64,000 bases of DNA. Source: Myxococcota bacterium (GTDB lineage Bacteria > Myxococcota_A > UBA9160 > SMWR01). A program made the position numbers and the translations under genes. Of the stretch, positions 43,181-52,777 are shown in pieces (position 1 is the stretch's first letter; every line of letters begins with the position of its first letter). The notes under the pieces were generated by a model. The model made no database searches. It saw nothing but the letters and a program-made list of their open reading frames with translations, and was not told the origin of the DNA. Location: NCBI GenBank assembly GCA_022447545.1, contig JAKVBI010000005.1, forward strand, positions 211,271-275,270. The letters run 5' to 3'.

Positions 43181-44029
43181 TTAGCCTTGGGGGGCCTCGA
43201 CGATCCGGTTCACCCCGAAACGGTCTTCACCACGCACCAACAAACAGGGTGGGCGGGTGGGATCGAAGATGAGCGGGGGCAAATAGGTGAGGGGGATACG
43301 GATGCGCTGATCGGGCGAGCTGTACCGCATGCCCATGGCGACCCGCTCGCAATCGCTGGGGTTGTGGCTCGCATGCCACAGCTTTCCGTCGAAGATCACG
43401 AACTCGCCGTCGTGAACCGGCACACGCAGCACGCGGGGCTCGTTGTCGAGGTCCGGTAGGATCCTTTGAAGCTCGGATAACATCTCGTCGTCGTCGAGCA
43501 TGCGCGTCAGGTCGAGGCCATATTTGTGCTGGATGTCTTCGGGGGAGGCCGGGAAGCGGTGTGAGCCGGGCAGGATCTTGAGGGCGGTCTCGGGGGTCAC
43601 ATTCTGGATCCCCATCCAGGTGCTCACACCGCCCCAGTGGTCGTACTCGGTATCGGTGTGCCACAAGAGCCGCTCGTGGGGGTTCTGCTCGAAGCGAATG
43701 CCGGCCCATTGGATCAGATCCTTGCCCAGCAACTGTTCTATGCGATCCAGAAGTTCAGGACGACGCCCGATTGAGGCCAGGGCCGCCGACATGGTGTGGA
43801 GGCTTTGGAACCAGAGCGAGTCCTCGTAGTAGCAATCGCCCTCGCGAACATCGGCAGGGTAGAAATAGCCTCGCGACGCCTGGAAGTGGCGAGCAAGTTC
43901 CGGCTCGAGAGCCCGGGCATCCTCGGTGCCGAGCAGTGGGAATGGTCCCACCCAGCCCTCGCGTTCGAAATGGTCGAGTTCTGCTTCGCTGAGTTGGAAC
44001 ACCTTCCGAGTATGGAGGACGGGCTCCAC
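43181..44029 (-). CDS. Phytanoyl-CoA dioxygenase family protein
   Basis: 282 aa. The Fe(II)/2-oxoglutarate-dependent PhyH fold is shown by LLWHTDTEYDHWGG (the HxD iron pair), LKILPGSHRFP, the second iron His in FDGKLWHASHNPSDC and the 2-oxoglutarate Arg shortly after (CERVAMGMRYS). The N-terminus LSEAELDHFEREGWVGPFP is typical. It hydroxylates an aliphatic or other organic substrate that is not known. It stands alone on the minus strand, divergent from the EthD-like gene. Confidence 0.92.
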   Translation of the reverse strand: MEPVLHTRKVFQLSEAELDHFEREGWVGPFPLLGTEDARALEPELARHFQASRGYFYPADVREGDCYYEDSLWFQSLHTMSAALASIGRRPELLDRIEQLLGKDLIQWAGIRFEQNPHERLLWHTDTEYDHWGGVSTWMGIQNVTPETALKILPGSHRFPASPEDIQHKYGLDLTRMLDDDEMLSELQRILPDLDNEPRVLRVPVHDGEFVIFDGKLWHASHNPSDCERVAMGMRYSSPDQRIRIPLTYLPPLIFDPTRPPCLLVRGEDRFGVNRIVEAPQG

Positions 44030-44213
44030 ACTTTTCGATCAAAAACCTGCTGGCGGATGGTTTCAAACCCAATGAATGAATGGAAGACGATTTGAGGGTA
44101 CGGGCAAAGGGTCTGTGAGCAGGGCCAATCGGCTTCTCCTATGTTTCGAGTTTCGGCGTTGCACGCCGCGCGGCGCAGTCGCGGGATCAGAGGGATGGGA
44201 GGGGCTCGAGGGG

Positions 44214-44885
44214 ATGGATGCTGCCAATGGGCTTGCTCTCTACTTCGTGCGCTGCAATGCGCCGGCACGCTTTGAAGAATGGGGCCGATGGTTGCGGGAG
44301 CGGCATCTTCCTGAAATGTCCAAACTCGACGTCGTTCGGGCAGCCTCGCACTGGGCGCTTACTCAGCAACCCAAACCGGGAATGCCCTCGGTGGGTTTCT
44401 CTCACGTGACGATCTATGAACTGGTGGGGGACATCGAGTCCGGGGCTCGGGCGCTCGAGCAGCGCGAGGCTGAGAGCCGCCAATGCGGCGAGATCGACGC
44501 GAACCACTGCGTCATGGACGTCGATATTCTCGAGGCCCACGGGAGCTGGAATCAGAAGCCCGTTCCTACCGATGCGCTGACCGGGCACATCATGGCCTAC
44601 GTGATGTGCAACGACCCCCGGCGTGAAGCGGAATGGGATGCGTGGAACGACGCCGTCCACATGCCCGACATGTTGGAGTCCAACGGATTTACGGGTGTCA
44701 GCCGCTGGCGGAGGAGGGGCCCCAATACACGTGGGGCTCGATACCTGACTCTCTACGACGTCGGGCCCATCGGAGTGGAGGCTGCCGTCGAGCGATCGGC
44801 CGCCGTGATGCCGGGAATCGCGGCGGCGGGGCGGAAACTCGACTGCCACGTGGGCGGTCTGACGGTCACTCTGGAACGGGCCTGA
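44214..44885 (+). CDS. Dimeric alpha-beta-barrel protein with two EthD-like modules
   Basis: 223 aa from ATG 44214; upstream in-frame sequence has no support. Two ferredoxin-like modules are seen. The first has LALYFVRCNAPARFEEW, RHLPEMSKLDVVRAASHW and VTIYELVGD. The second has IMAYVMCNDPRREAEWDAW, AVHMPDMLESNGFTGVSR and YLTLYDVGP. The W..H.P.. pattern in each resembles EthD/DUF4286-type stress-responsive proteins. These are often found near P450 systems, but the exact role is unknown. A compact internal duplication is likely. Confidence 0.75.
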   Translation: MDAANGLALYFVRCNAPARFEEWGRWLRERHLPEMSKLDVVRAASHWALTQQPKPGMPSVGFSHVTIYELVGDIESGARALEQREAESRQCGEIDANHCVMDVDILEAHGSWNQKPVPTDALTGHIMAYVMCNDPRREAEWDAWNDAVHMPDMLESNGFTGVSRWRRRGPNTRGARYLTLYDVGPIGVEAAVERSAAVMPGIAAAGRKLDCHVGGLTVTLERA

Positions 44886-45265
44886 ACGCACGAACGGCCA
44901 CCCAACCATCGGGCAAACGGAGCACTCGTGCGCCCTGTGCTGCTCGATTGCCTCGGGGGCAGGAGATGGCCGGACATAATTCTCGAGTGCCGACGGGTAT
45001 CTGTGGATTCATTTACCTGTCGAATCTGGGTTGATTCACCTGTCCGCCCCCCCCCCGGGAAATGGAGCAGGGGGTCGCATGGCTCTCCGGGCGCGGGGGT
45101 CTATGGGTTCGCTCCCATCTGGTTGACACCGTTTCCGACGGCGGGGGTATGATGGTTTTGGAACGTTGTATTGCTTTATTTGGAAAATAGCTGAGCCCGT
45201 CCGCTCATCGCCCGGGTTTACGGGGTCTCGATCGAGTGTCGCTGCAGTTGAAAGTGAGGACAACC
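44886..45265. other. Intergenic region with C10 tract and short direct repeats
   Basis: 380 bases. A run of ten C lies at 45047-45056. GATTCA...CCTGTC is repeated around 45007-45044. TTGACA (45123-45128) and TATGAT (45148-45153) could be a promoter for the propeller gene, but the 19-base spacer is longer than usual. No gene seen. Confidence 0.4.
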
Positions 45266-46603
45266 ATGTTCAAGTTCGGTCTCCTGTTTCTTGCGTTCCA
45301 ATTCGCAGCAGGTGTCTCGCTGGCTGATGACTCCGGAAGGCATCGGGGCCTCCGTCCTATTTCTCCTCCCAATTCCTTCAATAAGGAGTTGCGTCCCATC
45401 GTCACCGGGATCGATTACCACACGAGCGTGCTCTACTTCTTCAATTACAGAACCGACACGCTCGTGACCGTCAATCCCCTTTCTCTTTCGGGCTGGCCCG
45501 GAGACGTGCCGCTTCAGCACACCGTCATCTCAGCGGATGGTGAGACCCTCTACGTGACCACCGACAACACCGAAGATCACTCCGCCTACCTGGTGGTGTT
45601 GGACGTCGAGAGCATCAACTGGAAGCAGCAGCGGGCACACCTCGAAGTAAAGAAGGTGGCGGAATTCGACGAACCCAACACGCCTGCGGAGCTTCCCTTC
45701 GTGGAGTCGACGAACGTTGGGCAGCCCATTCCGCCCTGGGTGCTCGCGAGCGGAACACAGATTCACGGGCCCACCTTGTTGCCGTTTACGGACTTCATCT
45801 ATTTCACTTCATGGACGAGCGATCGGATTCGCGTCTGGGACTCCAAGGCCCATGAGTTCGCTCGGATCGACCCCATTCGCATTCCTGGATACACGGAGCA
45901 GACTCATGGGGTTGTCTTCAACAACTCGGGAACGCTGGGGCTGGGTAGCGGGTATTTCTTCGACAACAACGTGATCGATCTCTACCAGGTCAACCGGCGA
46001 ACCGGAAGGCTCAAGCCCAGGGGGAAGATCAAGCTCGGTGACCGCAAAGCCTACGCGGCTTTTTCCCATTACGTTTCCTGGCGGAACGAGCGCTTCGCCG
46101 TCACGGCGACCATGCAGTTCGACAAGACGTCTCTTACACCGAAGCGCACCCGCAAAGTCATCCCGCCCAGCGTCTGGCTGATCGACGCATGGGAGAAAAC
46201 GGCGGAAAAAATCATCCCCGCCACGGATCATGTCGATGGCGCGGGGATCTATCGATCGGCCTCGGACATCATCGTGGTGGGCCACAAAGTCTACATCGCT
46301 GAGGAGGACACCCTCGATGATAAGATTGGCGAAGACGGCTTCATCTCTGTCTTCGACATCAGTGACCCACACAACCCAAAATTCTTGAAGCGTTTCAAGC
46401 CGGGTGAGGACTTGCCCGACGGGTTTTCGGTGGCCCACGCCTTTGCTCCATCGCCGGACCACCGCTACCTGATGGTTGCAAGCTGGTATTCGGGCTACGT
46501 GATCAAGATCGACACACTCACCGATGAGGTTGTGAAAGTGTTCGGGCCCAAGGATGGCCTGGTCATGCCCCACGGTTTGTTTGGTGCTGGAAACAATCGC
46601 TGA
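45266..46603 (+). CDS. Exported His-rich beta-propeller protein, candidate copper enzyme
   Basis: 445 aa from ATG 45266, preceded by GTGAGGAC. The signal peptide is FKFGLLFLAFQFAAGVSLAD. The rest repeats a propeller blade pattern: VLYFFNYRTDTLVTVNP, ISADGETLYVTTDNT, IYFTSWTSDRIRVWDSK and DHRYLMVASWYSGYVIKID. Conserved-looking His are placed at blade turns: LQHTVISADG, IHGPTLLP, QTHGVVF, FSHYVSW, VAHAFAPSPDH and MPHGLFG. This resembles copper-containing propellers such as selenium-binding-protein/methanethiol oxidase or nitrous-oxide-reductase blades, but it is not clearly any of them. The next gene is a SCO1 copper chaperone. Confidence 0.75.
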   Translation: MFKFGLLFLAFQFAAGVSLADDSGRHRGLRPISPPNSFNKELRPIVTGIDYHTSVLYFFNYRTDTLVTVNPLSLSGWPGDVPLQHTVISADGETLYVTTDNTEDHSAYLVVLDVESINWKQQRAHLEVKKVAEFDEPNTPAELPFVESTNVGQPIPPWVLASGTQIHGPTLLPFTDFIYFTSWTSDRIRVWDSKAHEFARIDPIRIPGYTEQTHGVVFNNSGTLGLGSGYFFDNNVIDLYQVNRRTGRLKPRGKIKLGDRKAYAAFSHYVSWRNERFAVTATMQFDKTSLTPKRTRKVIPPSVWLIDAWEKTAEKIIPATDHVDGAGIYRSASDIIVVGHKVYIAEEDTLDDKIGEDGFISVFDISDPHNPKFLKRFKPGEDLPDGFSVAHAFAPSPDHRYLMVASWYSGYVIKIDTLTDEVVKVFGPKDGLVMPHGLFGAGNNR

Positions 46604-46700
46604 GCCCCGCAGTATGCGAGCTTCCTCCCGTTTTTTCGTGGCTCTTTTGCGATGGGATCGTGGGACCCTCGGGAGGGCGGCCGGGATCGAGGAAGCCAAC

Positions 46701-47297
46701 GTGAAATTCCGATCCTCGACACGCATTTGGTTCGGAGTGGTGGTGGCGGTACTGCTTCTTTCCGGCTCACCCGGGAGGCTTCAGGCCGCTTCGGTGACCC
46801 TGCCGAACCCTGTTCCGCTGCGATCCGAGTCCGTGGAGATGCTGAGGGCAGCGAGCGCGGAAGGTGGCCATCAGTGGAAGCTCGTCTCTTTTGGTTTCAC
46901 GCTCTGTAAAGATGTCTGCCCCATGACCTTCGGAACGCTTTCCCGGCTGGTGAAAATTGCGGCTGAGAAGGGGATCCCGTTGGACGCTGTCTTCGTCACG
47001 GTGGATCCGGATCGCGATACCGACCACGTTCTCACCCGCTACACCACTCCGTACGGGAAGAAGATCTCGTACCTGCGCCTCGAAGGCGAAGCGCTCGAGA
47101 GCTTCAAGGACGAGTTTGGGGTAGAGGCCGTTTTCTATACCAAGAACAAGGGGAACGCATTCCACTACCAGGTAGACCACAGCAGCATGGCCTTCCTGAT
47201 CGATCCAGCCGGTAGGATTCGTGTGGTGTTTGATGCACTGGAAGACGCCGATTCGATGGCCACCATGCTTCGCGAAAACCACAGCTTCTTTCAATGA
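46701..47297 (+). CDS. SCO1/SenC family copper chaperone
   Basis: 198 aa from GTG 46701 (VKFRSSTRIWF), preceded by GAGGAA; an upstream ATG at 46614 is possible. A signal anchor (IWFGVVVAVLLLSGS) precedes the thioredoxin-fold domain. The CxxxC copper/thiol motif is LCKDVCPMTF, the conserved His is YQVDHSSMAFLID, and DAVFVTVDPDRDT is typical. It delivers copper to a periplasmic enzyme, and the neighbouring propeller is the obvious candidate. It is 97 bases after the propeller and overlaps the next gene by four. Confidence 0.92.
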   Translation: MKFRSSTRIWFGVVVAVLLLSGSPGRLQAASVTLPNPVPLRSESVEMLRAASAEGGHQWKLVSFGFTLCKDVCPMTFGTLSRLVKIAAEKGIPLDAVFVTVDPDRDTDHVLTRYTTPYGKKISYLRLEGEALESFKDEFGVEAVFYTKNKGNAFHYQVDHSSMAFLIDPAGRIRVVFDALEDADSMATMLRENHSFFQ

Positions 47298-47911
47298 ATA
47301 AAGTGCTGGCCAGTGTCGTTGCGGCTTGTTTCTTGGGCGCGCCTGCCCAGTTCTTGGCAATGAGCAACTACGATGATCCTCGCGTCGTGCTTTCGTATAT
47401 GGATCGGTCCTTGGCTGGAGCTCGTGACATCCTGCGTCTCAATACCTCGGTGGAGGGCGACACTCACCTGGTGTTCGAGATCAAGACCCGTGCTCCCGAG
47501 CAGCCACCTGAAGCCGGCGACTACGTGCTGCTACAGCTCTCCCAGGGCCGCGCCGTGCAACTCCTCGTCCCCATTGATCCGGCCCTGGGCGACGCCGTGC
47601 TCGACTATCAACGCGATCTGGCACCGGGTGGCGAGGCGCCCGGGTTGGCGGGAAGCGTATTGAAGCCCGGGTCGGGGAGGGGTGTCTTCACGGCGCGCCG
47701 TGTCCCGCGTGGTATCGAATTCCTCGTTCCCCTGGCGTGGGTGGACTTCGGCGAGAAGATTTCGTTCGATGCCTTCACGGTCAAAGGGCAACCCACTCCT
47801 ACGACCTTTCAGGTCGAAGCTGTCTACGACCAGGCCGGCAAAGGGCAGAAAACCCGACCGCGCCACTCGCCCATCACTCTCCTCAATAAGCTGTGTGCAA
47901 CAAGGAAGTAG
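47294..47911 (+). CDS. Exported protein of unknown function in the SCO1 operon
   Basis: 205 aa, ATGA overlap with SCO1. Signal peptide NKVLASVVAACFLGAPAQF. The mature domain is beta-rich: GDTHLVFEIKTR, GDYVLLQLSQGRAVQLLVP, GIEFLVPLAWVDFGEKI. It has no Cys pair and no obvious heme or copper motif, and I do not recognise the family. The strands resemble a small all-beta, immunoglobulin-like domain. Tight coupling to SCO1 suggests it takes part in maturation or electron transfer for the propeller protein. Confidence 0.75.
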   Translation: MNKVLASVVAACFLGAPAQFLAMSNYDDPRVVLSYMDRSLAGARDILRLNTSVEGDTHLVFEIKTRAPEQPPEAGDYVLLQLSQGRAVQLLVPIDPALGDAVLDYQRDLAPGGEAPGLAGSVLKPGSGRGVFTARRVPRGIEFLVPLAWVDFGEKISFDAFTVKGQPTPTTFQVEAVYDQAGKGQKTRPRHSPITLLNKLCATRK

Positions 47912-48052
47912 TTGCACGAATCTGATCGACACATTTCGGAGAAATTCTCAGCTTGATCCGAGTTAGAATTATTGAGTCGGTCGTGATTTTCCGTTGCGGG
48001 TATCGGCGAGCCTTCTGCCGCTGAGTTGCGAGCGGGAGAAGGAGGCGAGCCC

Positions 48053-51000
48053 ATGTGCGGCTCAGTTGCGCTTTTTTTGGGCTTCCGGCGAGAGCATGGT
48101 GCAGCCGCCGTCCTCGCTATCGGTGCCTTCCTGGTCTGGAGCGTGTCCTTGGAGAGCCAGGCCGTGGACGTTGTCGAGGCGTCTAAAATCTCCTTTTCCT
48201 CGAATCGAGACGGCGGCGGTGATGTCTTCGTCATGGACGCCGATGGCAGCAACCCGACGAATCTCACGATTGATTTTGCACCGGAATCCGAAGACCCCAC
48301 ATGGTCGTCCGACGGTACCCGCATCGCGTTCGAGACGAATGGCGACCTCTTCGTGATGAACGCCGACGGGAGCGGTCGAACGAATCTCACCGGAAGCACG
48401 GGCGAGGAGTACTCCATCGATTCCAGGGGGGCTTGGTCGCCCGACGGAACGAAATTGGTGGCGGAGACCTACCCGAACTCCGAAATCCATGTGATCGATA
48501 CCGACGGAAGTGGTCAACTCAAACTGACCAACGGATCGCCGTACAACTACGATTCCGATCCGGAGTGGTCGCCCGCTGGAAACCAGATCGCTTTTGGGCG
48601 CTGTTCGTTCACGTTTCCCTTCGGTTGCGACATCTATGTGATGAGCCCCGACGGAACTGGGCTGATCAATCTCACCAATGGCGAGTTCGGGAATTCCGGT
48701 TCGCCGGCCTGGTCGAGCGATGGTTCCCGGATCGTCTTTTCATTCAACAACACCTCGTCATGGCCGTTTGTGAGTAGTGGAATCGTGGTGATGAATGCCG
48801 ACGGGAGCGATCCTCGGGCCCTGACCACGACTTATTACGGAAGTTCGGCGAGCGTCAATGATCTCGACCCCGCCTGGTCTCCCGATGGCAGCACAATCGT
48901 GTTTGAGCGGTGTGTTGATGAAAATTTCGAAGACACTTGTGAGATCTATGTGGTGGAAGCCGATTCGGATGGAGGGGATGAACAAAAGTTGACGGACACC
49001 ACGGGTTCGAACGAGAACCCTGCCTGGTCTCCCGATGGCACTCAGATCGGTTTCCGATCCGAACGGGATGGAAACCGGGAAGTCTACGTGATGGCCGCGA
49101 ACGGAAGTGGTCAGACCAACCTCACGAACAATGTTGCGGCAGATGAGTTCGGTGGTTGGATGCCCCTGGAGCTTCCGCCCTCGATCACTGCGCCGCTTCC
49201 GGGTTCCACGTTGTCAGGCTCTTTCGTGACCTTCGACTGGTATGCGAACAGTGCCGAGGTCGAGCAATGGTGGCTGTACGCGGGTTCGAGTGCCGGAGCC
49301 AGCGACTATTACGACACCGGCAACCTGTTTGGAGAAACGAGCGCGACGGTGACGAACCTCCCCATCAATGGGAGCATCGTTTACGTGCGTCTCTTCTATC
49401 GTCCAGGAAGCAGTGGGGACTGGGAGTGGGTCGATTTGGAGTTCACGGCCGCCACGCGCGTGGATCCGGGGGCTTGGAAGATCGCCTTCTCGTCGGACAG
49501 GGAGGGTGGGGAAGACGTGTTCGTGATGGAGGCGGACGGGAGCAGCCCGACCAACCTTACCCCTGGCTTCACACCGGAAGCCAATGCCCCCAGGTGGTCG
49601 CTCGATGGCATCCGCATTGCTTTCGAATCCTACACCAACCTCTACGTCATGAACGTGGATGGGAGCGAGCGAGTGCAACTTACCGACAACTTGGGGGGGT
49701 GGTATTCGATCGATTCGAATCGTGTGTGGTCGCCCGATGGCACCAAGATCGTTGCAGAGAGTTCTCCTGATTGCGAAATCTATGTGATTGAAGCCAACGG
49801 AGGCGGCCAAGTGGCTTTGACCGATGTCGGCCCCTTTGTCTGCGACTATGAGCCGGAGTGGTCACCCGATGGCAGCCGAATCGCGTTTAGCCGGTGCGAC
49901 GATTCCGAGCCGCCCTACGGGTGTGACATCCATGTGATGAATTCCAATGGCACCCATTCGAGGAATCTCACCCAGGGAGCGTTGGGGCGTTCCGGAAGCC
50001 CCAGCTGGTCACCTGATGGTGCCGAGATCGCGCTCCACTTCCAGGATGCCCCCAGTCTGCCGACCCCCAACACCGGCATTGCCGTAATCGATGCCGATGG
50101 AAGCGACCCTCGGATCCTGGCGAGCATCGAATACGAGGGGTCGGAAATCCGCTTTGACCAGTGGCCGGCCTGGTCGCCGGATGGCAGCCGATTGGTCTTC
50201 GAGCGCTGCGCGGTAGTCAGCTCTCAAAAGGACTGCGACATCTATGGGGTGCTCTCGGATGGATCCGAGGACGAGGATCAGCTGACGGATACGGACGGAT
50301 CCAACGAGGATCCCACCTGGTCGCCGGACGGCGCCTGGATTGCTTTTCGATCCGAGCGTGATGGCAATCGCGAAGTCTACGTGATGGCTCCCGATGGCAG
50401 CAGTCAGACGAACCTCACCAACAATGCCGCGGAAGACAAATTCGGTAGCTGGTCGCCGGGCCCGCAACCGCCCATGATCGTATCGCCATTCCCGGGTTCG
50501 ACCCTGTTTGATTCGACCGCGAGCTTCCAATGGGCTGCGAACGATGCAGAGGTTGGCGAGTGGCGTCTGGCCCTGGGCTCGGCACTGGGAGCCAGCGACT
50601 ACTACGACAGCGGCCCACTGTCGGGACAGACGACTGCGGGGGTGGCGGACTTGCCGATCGATGGGAGTACCCTTTATCTGCGCCTCCAGTATCGCCCGGG
50701 CACGAGCGGTGATTGGGAGCATCTGGACACGCAGTTCACGGCGACGACTGTTGATTCCGACCTGGACGGCGTCTCGGACGATCTCGACAACTGCACACTG
50801 ATTTTCAACGAAACCCAACTCGACACCGACGCCGACGGCTGCGGGAACGCCTGCGATGCCGACTACGATCAGAATGGTGTGGTGGGAGCCTCCGACTTCG
50901 CCCAGTTCCGCTCGGCCTTCCAAGCTGGGACCAGCGGAAACCCTGGTTTCAGGACCGACGTCGACGCCGATGGCGATGACGTCGTCGGAGCCAGCGACTT

Positions 51001-51082
51001 CGCGGCCTTCCGAGCACAGTTTCAGTTGGCGGTGCCCGGCCCGTCCCTGCGAGCCGACCGAGATCTCGAGGCGTGCCCCTAG
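48053..51082 (+). CDS. Large exported PD40/TolB-like propeller protein with dockerin-like tail
   Basis: 1009 aa from ATG 48053, preceded by GAAGGAGG. A signal anchor (HGAAAVLAIGAFLVWSVS) is followed by two near-copies of one unit. Each unit has about six to seven PD40 repeats (W SPDG..IAF, DGSG.TNLT) plus an Fn3-like module ending YYDTGNLFGETSATV or YYDSGPLSGQTTAGV. The tail carries thrombospondin type-3-like Ca sites (DSDLDGVSDDLDNC, DTDADGCGNACD), then a dockerin-like pair with NGVVGASDFAQFRSAF and DVVGASDFAAFRAQF. It is probably a calcium-binding surface or secreted protein. No catalytic residues are evident. Confidence 0.85.
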   Translation: MCGSVALFLGFRREHGAAAVLAIGAFLVWSVSLESQAVDVVEASKISFSSNRDGGGDVFVMDADGSNPTNLTIDFAPESEDPTWSSDGTRIAFETNGDLFVMNADGSGRTNLTGSTGEEYSIDSRGAWSPDGTKLVAETYPNSEIHVIDTDGSGQLKLTNGSPYNYDSDPEWSPAGNQIAFGRCSFTFPFGCDIYVMSPDGTGLINLTNGEFGNSGSPAWSSDGSRIVFSFNNTSSWPFVSSGIVVMNADGSDPRALTTTYYGSSASVNDLDPAWSPDGSTIVFERCVDENFEDTCEIYVVEADSDGGDEQKLTDTTGSNENPAWSPDGTQIGFRSERDGNREVYVMAANGSGQTNLTNNVAADEFGGWMPLELPPSITAPLPGSTLSGSFVTFDWYANSAEVEQWWLYAGSSAGASDYYDTGNLFGETSATVTNLPINGSIVYVRLFYRPGSSGDWEWVDLEFTAATRVDPGAWKIAFSSDREGGEDVFVMEADGSSPTNLTPGFTPEANAPRWSLDGIRIAFESYTNLYVMNVDGSERVQLTDNLGGWYSIDSNRVWSPDGTKIVAESSPDCEIYVIEANGGGQVALTDVGPFVCDYEPEWSPDGSRIAFSRCDDSEPPYGCDIHVMNSNGTHSRNLTQGALGRSGSPSWSPDGAEIALHFQDAPSLPTPNTGIAVIDADGSDPRILASIEYEGSEIRFDQWPAWSPDGSRLVFERCAVVSSQKDCDIYGVLSDGSEDEDQLTDTDGSNEDPTWSPDGAWIAFRSERDGNREVYVMAPDGSSQTNLTNNAAEDKFGSWSPGPQPPMIVSPFPGSTLFDSTASFQWAANDAEVGEWRLALGSALGASDYYDSGPLSGQTTAGVADLPIDGSTLYLRLQYRPGTSGDWEHLDTQFTATTVDSDLDGVSDDLDNCTLIFNETQLDTDADGCGNACDADYDQNGVVGASDFAQFRSAFQAGTSGNPGFRTDVDADGDDVVGASDFAAFRAQFQLAVPGPSLRADRDLEACP

Positions 51083-51179
51083 ACCTGAGCGTGGAGGATG
51101 GGGCTCGGTCCACCGGGGGGACCGGAGGGGCCGGTGAGCCCGCTCTCCCTCTCTTCCTGGGGGGCAGGGCCGGGTCGCA

Positions 51180-52517
51180 TCATTCGATCCCGAATCGTTT
51201 CATTTTTTTGTAGAGGCCCTCGCGGGTCACCTGGAGTTGACGGGCGGTGGCCTGGCGGTGGCCGGCGTGGGTTTCCAGGGCGCGGCGGATGATCCAGGCT
51301 TCGATGCGGTCGAGGTTGGCGCGCAGGGAGTCTCCGGCGCGGAGTTGGTTGTGGACGGGTTCGAGGGCGTCTGCCAGGCGTTTTGAGAAGTGTTCGGGCT
51401 CGAGGGGGGCGCCCGGGGCTGCGAAGGCCAGGGCGCGCTGGATTTCGTTTTCGAGTTCTCGCACGTTGCCGGGCCAGGTGTGGGCCTGCAGGAGGGCCTG
51501 GCTGGAAGGGGTCAGGCGCGGCGTCGGCCGACCGCCGTGCTTGCGAAGGAAGTGGGCGGCCAGCAGTGGCAGGTCGGCGGTGCGTTCGCGCAGGGGTGGC
51601 AGCGCCAGGGGAAAGACGGCCAGGCGGTAGTAGAGGTCTTCGCGAAAGCGTCCTGCACGGGCCTCGGCCCATAGGTCGCGGTTGCTGGCGGCCACCACGC
51701 GCACGTCGATTTTGCGCGTGCGGGTGCCGCCCACCCGGCGCACTTCGCGCTCTTGGAGCACGCGCAGCAGCTTGGCTTGAAAGGCCGGGGGCGTTTCACC
51801 CACTTCGTCGAGCAGCAGCGTTCCAAGGTGGGCCTGCTCGAACAATCCCTTCCGCTCACGTTCTGCGCCGGTGAAGCTGCCGCGCTCGTGGCCGAACAGC
51901 TCGCTCTCGATCAGAGCCTCGGGGAAGGCCGCGCAGTTGACCGCCACGAAATCTCCCGAGCGATGGGTCGACGCCGTGTGCAGAGCACGCGCCAGCACCT
52001 CCTTGCCCGTGCCCGTCTCCCCCGACAGGAGCACCGTGGCGTGGCTGGCGGCGGCGCGCTCCAGCAGGGAGAACACGTCGCGCATGGCGGGGCTGGCACC
52101 GATCAACCCGTGGGTGGTTTTGAGCGGCGGGCCCGCGGCGTCTACCGGCGGTGAGATCCCCGGGCGGTGGTTCACCACGGTCTCGAGTTGGGTCAGCAGG
52201 TCCTGAGGGCTGCCCGGCTGCCAGACGCCGGCGGCGCCGGCGCCGCACAGTGCGCGCTCCACGGCCGGGCTGTGCGAGTCCACGCGCACGATGACCGGTG
52301 GCGCCTGGGCACAGGCGCGAATGCGCTCCAGGGAGGCGAGGGCCTCGGAGGCTTCGAAGCCATCGACCACCACGGCCGCATAGCGCGGCAGATCCCGTTC
52401 AGCGGTTCCATTGAAGCGGTGCTCCCACACCACGTCGAAGCCGGGTGCACGCAGCAGGGGCGCGGCCGCAAAGCGCTCGCCGGGGCCGATCCAGAGAATG
52501 GAATGAATGTCAGGCAT
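51180..52517 (-). CDS. Sigma-54-dependent transcriptional activator with degenerate receiver domain
   Basis: 445 aa from ATG 52517, preceded by GGGAGATC. The N-terminal 120 residues look like a receiver ([21 protein letters not shown]) but lack the paired acidic pocket, so phosphorylation is doubtful. The AAA+ domain has Walker [19 protein letters not shown] in place of GAFTGA, Walker [11 protein letters not shown] and the arginine finger region [13 protein letters not shown]. The Fis-type HTH ends the protein ([20 protein letters not shown]). It activates sigma-54 promoters of unknown target genes. Its own upstream region is full of GCGACA motifs. Confidence 0.93.
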   Translation of the reverse strand: MPDIHSILWIGPGERFAAAPLLRAPGFDVVWEHRFNGTAERDLPRYAAVVVDGFEASEALASLERIRACAQAPPVIVRVDSHSPAVERALCGAGAAGVWQPGSPQDLLTQLETVVNHRPGISPPVDAAGPPLKTTHGLIGASPAMRDVFSLLERAAASHATVLLSGETGTGKEVLARALHTASTHRSGDFVAVNCAAFPEALIESELFGHERGSFTGAERERKGLFEQAHLGTLLLDEVGETPPAFQAKLLRVLQEREVRRVGGTRTRKIDVRVVAASNRDLWAEARAGRFREDLYYRLAVFPLALPPLRERTADLPLLAAHFLRKHGGRPTPRLTPSSQALLQAHTWPGNVRELENEIQRALAFAAPGAPLEPEHFSKRLADALEPVHNQLRAGDSLRANLDRIEAWIIRRALETHAGHRQATARQLQVTREGLYKKMKRFGIE

Positions 52518-52602
52518 GCAGATCTCCCTCGTCCCCCACACCAGGAACAGAGAGCAAGAGTCGTGCCGCGGCGCACGCGGTGGCCAGGACCTATAGGCTC
52601 GC

Positions 52603-52708
52603 GCGACAGGCCGCGAGGGCGGGGTGACAGGGCAGGGGGCATCGGCAGGCGCGACAGCCGCGACACGTCACGCGACACCCCGTGCGACAGATGTCGCGAT
52701 GGTGTCGC
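52603..52708. promoter_or_regulatory. Cluster of GCGACA/TGTCGC motifs upstream of the sigma-54 activator
   Basis: Seven copies of GCGACA or its complement lie within 106 bases: 52603, 52651, 52660, 52672 and 52684 in forward sense, 52692 and 52703 in reverse. Two facing copies make the perfect palindrome GCGACAGATGTCGC (52684-52697). The cluster is 86-190 bases upstream of the activator start, where an enhancer-binding protein would bind to regulate its own gene or the divergent neighbour. Confidence 0.6.
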
Positions 52709-52777
52709 GACCGCGTCGTCGGGTTCGAGTCGTGCGCGATCCAGCGCAGCCGATTCCAGCACTCGGGAATGGGGGTC

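Noticed and set aside
44886-45265. Insertion-sequence remnant suggested by repeats and the C10 tract
   Set aside because: No terminal inverted repeats, target duplication or transposase fragment could be seen.
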